Origin: SCQX01 sp035720945 | Lineage (GTDB): Bacteria; Pseudomonadota; Gammaproteobacteria; Burkholderiales; Burkholderiaceae_B | DNA: 18,901 bases | Assembly: GCA_035720945.1 (NCBI GenBank) | Contig: DASTNK010000047.1 | Span: 1-18,901, forward strand | Reading direction: 5' to 3' | In this document: one piece after another, positions 13,654 through 18,901 of the stretch | Position numbering within the stretch: the stretch's first letter is position 1 | Layout: each line of letters opens with the position of its first letter | Position numbers and translations under genes: made by a program | The notes under the pieces: generated by a model | Told to the model about the DNA's origin: nothing | What the model saw: the letters and a program-made list of their open reading frames with translations, nothing else | The model's database searches: none

Positions 13654-15681
13654 TCAAGCAGGGTGCGCGGCACTCCGCTCCCGCAGGAACGCCACGACCT
13701 GATCAGCGTCACGCGTGCGGGCGAATGGCGGCAGCCCTCGCCATAGCTGTCGGCCATACGGCTTGTCGACCAGCCTGCCGTCCCCCACCATCAACACACC
13801 CCAATCGGTTTCCGAACGAATCAGTCGGCCCGCCCCCTGCTTGAGCGACAAGGCGGCTTCGGGCAACTGGAATTCCACGAACGGGTTTCCGCCGTTCGAC
13901 CGACACAGATTCAGCCGGGCCTCGAGCACGGGATCATCAGGCGGGGCGAAGGGCAGCTTGTCGATCGCAACCAGTGTCAGGGCATTACCGGGCACGTCCA
14001 CCCCTTCCCAGAAACTGGCGCTGCCGACCAGCACCACATTGCTTTCGGAGCGAAACCGGTCAAGCAGGATACGGCGCGAACCATCGCCTTGACGCAGGAC
14101 GACGCGCTCGATGCCAGCCTCGTCGAATGCGTCACGAAGCAATTCGGCGATATGATCCACGGCCCGAAGCGTCGTGCACAACACCAGCACACCGCCTCCA
14201 CAGGCTTGAATCACCGGCACCAACACCTGCACGAACCGCTCGTTGAACAGCGGGCTCCCGGGCACGGGCAGCCCTTTGGGGACGAACAGCACACCCTGGG
14301 TGGCGTAATCGAACGGTGACTCCCAACGGCGCGTCTCCGCGTCCTCGAGTCCGAGCTGGCCGACAAAATAATCGAAACGGCCTTGCACCGACAGCGTGGC
14401 CGACGTCAGGATCCAGGCCTGGTTGCGGCGTCGATACCGGGAAAAAACATTTGCCACTGACAGCGGCGCGCTGTGCAGGCGCAGAAAATGCGTGCCCGCT
14501 TCCACCCAGCGCACAGCCGGGCCCATCGGGGGTGCGGCCTCTTCGGAGTCCGCCGCCTGCATCGAGGCGGCCAAGGCATCGTGGCCGTCGCGATCTGGTT
14601 GCGACCAACGAAACAACCGGGCACGAATGTCCAGGCACGTTTTGAGCGCGGTGTCCAGGTCGGGATGTGCCTGCGCCACTGCGCCAAGCAGCGCCGCGCA
14701 GTGATCGAGCCTTTCAAGCAATGCGAACAGCGCCTGGTCGAACTGATGCGATTCGGGTATGGCCTGGAAAGTGGCGCGCCGGCCAGGGAGCCTTTCCACG
14801 GGGGCCGCCGCCAGTCGCAGCTCGCTGGTCGCCTGCTCCAGACTCCGCCCCGCCTCCCCCCAATTCGTCGCTTCCCGGGCATGCGCCAGGCCCGCCGCCT
14901 GCATCGTGCGCGCCAGATCCAGCAGCTGGTGCGAAGACACACTGGTACCCAGAAACCGGGTCGCCACGTCGGGAAGCTGGTGCGCCTCATCGAAGACAAC
15001 CGTCTCGACCTCGGGTAGAAGATCGGTGATCCCTTCTTCGCGCAATGCCAGATCCGCCATGAACAGCGCATGATTGACCACGATCAGATCCGCCTCCTGC
15101 GCCTCCCGGCGAGCCTTCAGCACAAAGCAGTCGCGCACGTGCGGGCAGTCCTGGCCCAGACAGTTCTCGCGAGTCGAGGTGACGCGGCTCCAGATGTCGG
15201 CCTCTTCGGGCACGGAGGCGAGTTCAGCCTTGTCGCCGGTTTTCGTATGAACGGCGAACTCTTGGATACGGCGCAACTGAGTGACTTCGGCGCGTGATTT
15301 GAGGGCTCGCTCATCACCGGCCAGACGCCCCAGATGGTAGTGGCAGACATAATTGCCCCGGCCCTTGAGCAACGCCGCGGCCACCGGCAGCGCCAGCGCG
15401 TCGCGCAGCCGTGGCACATCGCGCCGAAACAACTGATCCTGCAAAGTGCGGGTACCGGTGGAAATCAACACCTTGCCGCCACCCAGGAAGGCCGGCACGA
15501 GATATGCCCAGGTCTTGCCGGTGCCCGTACCGGCCTCGGCCACCAGCGTGGCGCGCTCGCGCATCGTCTCTTCTATCGCCTGGGCCAGCTCCAGTTGCGC
15601 CTGCCGCGGGCGATAGTTGGGGATGGCGGAGGCGATGGGCCCGTCGGCGGCGAAAATATCGGACAGTTCTTGCAGAAGCAT
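13654..15681 (-). CDS. ATP-dependent DNA helicase, DinG/YoaA type (XPD-like, Fe-S)
   Basis: A 675-residue superfamily 2 helicase related to E. coli YoaA and DinG, which unwind DNA 5'-3' during repair. Walker A is AGTGTGKT (50-57) and motif II is DEAH (231-234). Four cysteines, Cys113, Cys174, Cys179 and Cys185 (YVC...ENCLGQDC...RDC), have the spacing expected for an XPD-type 4Fe-4S cluster. VVNHALF (201-207) precedes the DEAH box. C-terminal motifs include WILTSATL, LVLCTTLRAVDHI, GSASFWEGVDVPGNALTLVAIDKLPF, and QGAGRLIRSETDWG with the motif VI arginines. The length and single helicase core suit YoaA better than the longer DinG. A GGCCG/CGGCC hairpin (15690-15703) sits just upstream of the start and there is no clear Shine-Dalgarno sequence. 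It is divergent from tex, with 130 bp between start codons. Confidence 0.93.
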   Translation of the reverse strand: MLLQELSDIFAADGPIASAIPNYRPRQAQLELAQAIEETMRERATLVAEAGTGTGKTWAYLVPAFLGGGKVLISTGTRTLQDQLFRRDVPRLRDALALPVAAALLKGRGNYVCHYHLGRLAGDERALKSRAEVTQLRRIQEFAVHTKTGDKAELASVPEEADIWSRVTSTRENCLGQDCPHVRDCFVLKARREAQEADLIVVNHALFMADLALREEGITDLLPEVETVVFDEAHQLPDVATRFLGTSVSSHQLLDLARTMQAAGLAHAREATNWGEAGRSLEQATSELRLAAAPVERLPGRRATFQAIPESHQFDQALFALLERLDHCAALLGAVAQAHPDLDTALKTCLDIRARLFRWSQPDRDGHDALAASMQAADSEEAAPPMGPAVRWVEAGTHFLRLHSAPLSVANVFSRYRRRNQAWILTSATLSVQGRFDYFVGQLGLEDAETRRWESPFDYATQGVLFVPKGLPVPGSPLFNERFVQVLVPVIQACGGGVLVLCTTLRAVDHIAELLRDAFDEAGIERVVLRQGDGSRRILLDRFRSESNVVLVGSASFWEGVDVPGNALTLVAIDKLPFAPPDDPVLEARLNLCRSNGGNPFVEFQLPEAALSLKQGAGRLIRSETDWGVLMVGDGRLVDKPYGRQLWRGLPPFARTRDADQVVAFLRERSAAHPA

Positions 15682-15769
15682 GAAGGCGCGGCCGGATACG
15701 GCCTGTCATAAAACCTCAAGGAATCACACGTCATGATAACCGTGTCGGCCGACGTCAACTGTCCGCTTG

Positions 15770-15778
15770 TGGCAAAAT
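15770..15778 (+). promoter_or_regulatory. Extended -10 element upstream of tex
   Basis: TGGCAAAAT (TGn + CAAAAT) would start transcription near 15785, about 27 nt before the chosen tex ATG. No convincing -35 lies 17 bp upstream, which is acceptable for an extended -10. The site argues against the upstream TTG at 15767 as the start of tex, because that codon would precede the transcription start. Confidence 0.4.
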
Positions 15779-15811
15779 GCCCCGCTTGACCGTGCCTCAT
15801 TCTCCGATTTC

Positions 15812-18184
15812 ATGACCGAAACATCCACCCCGACGCGGACTGATGCCGCCGCGCCATCGTTTGACACCGATCCCGCGCGTATTGTCGCACTGCTGGCCAA
15901 CGAGCTGAACGTGCGGCCACAACAGGTCGCCGCGACGGTCGAACTGCTCGACGGCGGTGCCACGGTGCCGTTCATCGCGCGCTATCGCAAGGAAGCCACT
16001 GGCGGACTGGACGACACCGTGCTGCGCAACCTGGAGGTTCGCCTCATCTACGTGCGCGAACTCGAGGAACGCCGCCAGGCGATCCTCGAATCAGTCCACC
16101 AGCAGGGAAAGCTCGGGGCCGATCTGGAACGGGACATCAAGGCGGCCGACACCAAGCAACGCCTCGAGGACCTTTACGCGCCTTACAAGCCAAAACGCCG
16201 CACACGCGCCCAAATCGCGCGCGAAGCCGGGCTGGAGCCGCTGGCCGACGCCATTCTCGCCGAACGCGGCTGCGATCCGTCCAAGCTCGCTGTGGCCTAC
16301 CTGAACCCAGAAGCATCGATTCCCGACGCGAAAACGGCGCTGGACGGCGCGCGCGACATTCTCGCGGAGCGCTTCGCCGAGAACGCCGATCTGCTCGCCG
16401 ACCTCCGGGAATACCTATGGAACGCGGGACAACTCTATTCCAAGGTTGTCGACGGCAAGGAAAACGACGGCAACAACTTCCGCGACTGGTTTGATTTCAG
16501 CGAAGCACTGCGCTCCCTTCCTTCGCACCGTGTTCTGGCCTTGTTGCGCGGACGCCAGCAAGGCGTTCTCGACTTGCGCATCGGCCTGGAACCAGCGCTC
16601 GATGCCCTCACGCCCCACCCGTGCGTTGAACGCATCGCCAGGGTGCTCGACATAGACGCCGGCTTCGCGGCGGATGATCCACCACGCGCCGTGTGGCTGG
16701 GCGACGCGTGCCGCTGGACGTGGCGCGTCAAATTGCTGTCGGCATTCGAAACCGAGTTCGTGACACGCCTGCGTGAAAGCGCCGAGCACGAAGCCATCCG
16801 CGTGTTCGCCGCCAATCTCAAGGACCTCCTGCTGGCGGCGCCGGCGGGGCCCAAGTCGGTCATGGGCCTGGATCCCGGCATACGCACCGGCGTCAAGGTC
16901 GCCATCATCGACGCCACCGGGAAACTGCTCGACACCGCAACCGTCTACCCATTCGAGCCGCGGCGCGACCGCGAAGGAGCGATGAACACGCTCGCGGCTC
17001 TGGCCCGCCGCCACGATGTCGAGCTGGTGGCCATCGGCAACGGCACCGCCTCACGGGAAACCGAGAAGCTCGTCGCCGACATGCACGCGCGGTTCCCCGA
17101 GCCCGCCCTGACACGCGTCGTCGTATCGGAAGCGGGGGCGTCGGTGTACTCCGCTTCGGAACTCGCCGCGCACGAGTTCCCCGACCTGGACGTCACCCTG
17201 CGCGGTGCCGTCTCCATCGCGCGACGCCTTCAGGACCCTCTCGCGGAATTGGTGAAGATCGAACCCAAGGCCATTGGAGTGGGGCAGTATCAACATGACG
17301 TCAACCAGCGCGAACTCGCGCGCGCGCTCGATGCGGTGGTGGAGGACTGCGTCAACGCCGTGGGTGTGGACGTCAATACGGCATCGGCACCGTTGCTGGC
17401 CAGAGTCTCGGGACTCAACACTTTGTTGGCGCGGAACATCGTGGCCTGGCGCGACGAGCACGGGGCATTCGCCAATCGAAAGACATTGCTCGACGTCTCA
17501 CGCTTCGGCGCGAAGGCCTTCGAGCAAGCGGCGGGGTTCCTGCGCATCCTCAACGGCGACAACCCGCTGGATGCGTCGTCGGTGCACCCCGAGGCCTATC
17601 CGGTCGCAGAGCGCATCCTCAAGAAGATCAATCTGGACGCAAGCCGCGCCATGAAGCAGCCTGGTTCGCTCAAGGGCTTGTCACCCTCTGAATTCACCGA
17701 CGATCGCTTTGGCCTGCCCACCGTCAAGGACATCTTCACCGAACTGGAAAAGCCGGGGCGTGATCCCCGGCCGGAATTCAAGACCGCCACCTTCATGGAA
17801 GGTGTCGACACACTCCAGGATCTGCGCGTCGGCATGCTCCTGGAAGGGGTGGTCACCAACGTGGCCAATTTCGGTGCTTTCGTCGACATCGGCGTTCATC
17901 AGGACGGCCTGGTGCATATTTCGGCACTGGCCGAGCAGTACGTGAAGGATCCACGCGACGTCGTGCGTGTCGGCCAGGCGGTGAAAGTCAAGGTTCAGGA
18001 AGTGGACGTGGCGCGCAAACGCATCGCGCTCACCATGCGGCTTAACGATGACGCCCCCCCCGCGCGCCGCGCCACAGAGCGTGGCACGGGCGGCACAACG
18101 GCGGCGCGGCGGCGATCGGACCGCCCGGCCGAGCCGACGAACACGGGAGCCATGGCGGCCGCGTTCGCCAAGCTGCGTCGATGA
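15812..18184 (+). CDS. tex: Tex family RNA-binding transcription accessory protein
   Basis: A 790-residue cytoplasmic nucleic acid-binding protein (YhgF in E. coli), related to eukaryotic Spt6 and first described as a toxin-expression regulator in Bordetella. The N-terminal helical Tex region (about 15-345) contains VPFIARYRKEATGGLDD and the family mark LEDLYAPYKPKRRTRAQIAREAGLEPLA. A YqgF/RNase H-like domain begins at VMGLDPGIRTGVKVA (Val350). Helix-hairpin-helix units lie at about 513-580 (CVNAVGVDVNTASAPLLARVSGL). An S1 domain at about 672-745 (EGVVTNVANFGAFVDIGVHQDGLVHISAL) ends in VDVARKRIALTMRL. A short Arg/Pro-rich tail follows. The frame opens at TTG 15767, but family similarity and the -10 position favour ATG 15812; no clear Shine-Dalgarno sequence supports either. 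It is monocistronic as far as visible. Confidence 0.97.
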   Translation: MTETSTPTRTDAAAPSFDTDPARIVALLANELNVRPQQVAATVELLDGGATVPFIARYRKEATGGLDDTVLRNLEVRLIYVRELEERRQAILESVHQQGKLGADLERDIKAADTKQRLEDLYAPYKPKRRTRAQIAREAGLEPLADAILAERGCDPSKLAVAYLNPEASIPDAKTALDGARDILAERFAENADLLADLREYLWNAGQLYSKVVDGKENDGNNFRDWFDFSEALRSLPSHRVLALLRGRQQGVLDLRIGLEPALDALTPHPCVERIARVLDIDAGFAADDPPRAVWLGDACRWTWRVKLLSAFETEFVTRLRESAEHEAIRVFAANLKDLLLAAPAGPKSVMGLDPGIRTGVKVAIIDATGKLLDTATVYPFEPRRDREGAMNTLAALARRHDVELVAIGNGTASRETEKLVADMHARFPEPALTRVVVSEAGASVYSASELAAHEFPDLDVTLRGAVSIARRLQDPLAELVKIEPKAIGVGQYQHDVNQRELARALDAVVEDCVNAVGVDVNTASAPLLARVSGLNTLLARNIVAWRDEHGAFANRKTLLDVSRFGAKAFEQAAGFLRILNGDNPLDASSVHPEAYPVAERILKKINLDASRAMKQPGSLKGLSPSEFTDDRFGLPTVKDIFTELEKPGRDPRPEFKTATFMEGVDTLQDLRVGMLLEGVVTNVANFGAFVDIGVHQDGLVHISALAEQYVKDPRDVVRVGQAVKVKVQEVDVARKRIALTMRLNDDAPPARRATERGTGGTTAARRRSDRPAEPTNTGAMAAAFAKLRR

Positions 18185-18189
18185 CAAAG

Positions 18190-18223
18190 CGGGGGCCGGA
18201 TCGAATTCCCGATCCGGCCCCCG
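18190..18223. terminator. Strong GC-rich hairpin between tex and the membrane protein gene
   Basis: CGGGGGCCGGATCG (18190-18203) pairs perfectly over 14 bp with CGATCCGGCCCCCG (18210-18223) around the loop AATTCC. It lies between two convergent genes, 6 bp after the tex stop. No U-run follows on either strand, so it may act as a Rho-assisted terminator or as a 3'-end stabiliser for both transcripts. A separate perfect 12-bp palindrome, CTCAATATTGAG, lies at 18231-18242. Confidence 0.6.
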
Positions 18224-18264
18224 ACAACCGCTCAATATTGAGGCAACAAGACGACCGCAGTGTG

Positions 18265-18901
18265 TCACATATGATGATGCGCGTGCTGCGTACCCATCCC
18301 GAACGCCCGCAATAGACTGCCGCTGATGAAGCCACTGGACATCACGGCGTAGCCGCTCATGGTCAACAAGGCGACCAGCACGAGCGTGACCGAAGCAAAG
18401 CCAGCCAGGGCGAGAATCCCCAGGACAACGGCGGTCAGGCCGGACATCGTCTGCATGCCAGCGCCATCGGACGCAACGCCCTCGGCCAGTTCCGTACCGG
18501 CGCGACTGTGCATGTGAGAAGCTGTCTCGAGCATCCGGATCCGCATGTCGGCATTACTGCTGACAAGCAGCGCACCGCCAAAAGCGATCGCGGCGATGGC
18601 GACCAGATGAGCCGACGACACTTCAAGCAGCGCCAGAATCCCCAGCACTATGCCGGCCACGCCAGCAAGAAACACCATCGACAACCCGTTGACGGCCGAT
18701 CCGTCCAACATCTCGGTCTCGCCTTCCTGACCCAGGACCCGGCCCAGATCAGACATTGTGGACGCCCCATTCAGCAACAATTCGACCCCGAACACGATGG
18801 TGGCGATCGCCACCAGAAACGTTGGGCTGACACCCGCCAAACCCAGGATCGCCAGGATGACCACCGCCAAGCCCGCGACCGCCTCGGGAACCGACCCGCT
18901 C
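18265..18901 (-). CDS. Multi-pass membrane protein with triplicated helix pairs, 5' end outside window
   Basis: The frame is open to the right edge, so the start is not seen; 211 residues are visible. Three similar hydrophobic units occur at about 12-46, 82-117 and 156-191 of the visible part, each with the pattern (A/G)VVLGILAL.G..S..LV.IA.I.FG..LL..G. Each unit is probably two transmembrane helices, giving six. The soluble linkers are acidic (GRVLGQEGETEMLDG) or carry His/Met (ASHMHSRAG), and the C-terminus is GTQHAHHHM. The layout recalls DUF308/HdeD-like membrane proteins, but I cannot assign a family with certainty. The His-rich end might bind metal (speculation). It converges with tex. 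Confidence 0.8.
   Translation of the reverse strand, partial: SGSVPEAVAGLAVVILAILGLAGVSPTFLVAIATIVFGVELLLNGASTMSDLGRVLGQEGETEMLDGSAVNGLSMVFLAGVAGIVLGILALLEVSSAHLVAIAAIAFGGALLVSSNADMRIRMLETASHMHSRAGTELAEGVASDGAGMQTMSGLTAVVLGILALAGFASVTLVLVALLTMSGYAVMSSGFISGSLLRAFGMGTQHAHHHM

Noticed and set aside
15767..15811. TTG 15767 as the tex start
   Set aside because: It would precede the likely transcription start set by TGGCAAAAT (15770-15778), and the extra 15 residues do not look family-like.

Overview
This 18.9-kb window is a GC-rich bacterial chromosome segment. Its protein families, the gene order scpB-rluB-rimP-nusA-infB and the phaC/phaB/phaR set point to a betaproteobacterium of the order Burkholderiales. 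An Alcaligenaceae-like relative is my best guess, inferred from synteny and protein character only. Almost every gene is a housekeeping gene. I see no insertion sequence, prophage, CRISPR array or defence island.

Layout, left to right. (1) Positions 1-2276, minus strand: the translation/transcription operon rimP-nusA-infB (infB is cut by the window edge). It is preceded by a leader of about 300 nt that holds an intrinsic terminator just before the rimP start codon. (2) Positions 2739-5210, minus strand: rluB and scpB, with unusually long basic and acidic tails respectively. (3) Positions 5237-5405, plus strand: a stand-alone initiator tRNA-fMet with its own promoter and terminator. (4) Positions 5406-6323: about 900 bp without a convincing gene, containing a degenerate array of roughly 12-nt units. 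(5) Positions 6324-7589, plus strand: a FemAB/GNAT-like protein (DUF482/COG3146 type). (6) Positions 7625-10795, minus strand: the polyhydroxybutyrate (PHB) genes phaC (synthase), phaB (reductase) and phaR (regulator), without phaA. (7) Positions 10913-12675, minus strand: rluD and pgeF, overlapping, divergent from plus-strand bamD (12726-13571); the same arrangement occurs in Escherichia coli. (8) Positions 13654-15681, minus strand: a DinG/YoaA-type iron-sulfur helicase, divergent from plus-strand tex (15812-18184). (9) Positions 18265-18901, minus strand: a multi-pass membrane protein with three repeated helix pairs, cut by the right edge.

Functional themes. The left third concerns ribosome maturation, transcription elongation, initiation (RimP, NusA, IF-2, initiator tRNA), rRNA pseudouridylation (RluB; RluD further right) and chromosome condensation (ScpB). 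The middle is carbon storage as PHB. The right side combines outer-membrane assembly (BamD), peptidoglycan quality control (PgeF), DNA repair (YoaA-like) and RNA-binding Tex.

The most interesting non-genic signals are two. The first is the rimP leader: it has an extended -10 promoter, five reiterated GGCAA(A)UA motifs, a 10-bp hairpin whose arm could alternatively pair with the terminator, a 62-codon ORF that stops inside the terminator U-run, and the terminator itself. The second is the roughly 18-unit short-period repeat between tRNA-fMet and the FemAB-like gene. The regulatory models built on them are hypotheses; the sequence elements are directly visible.
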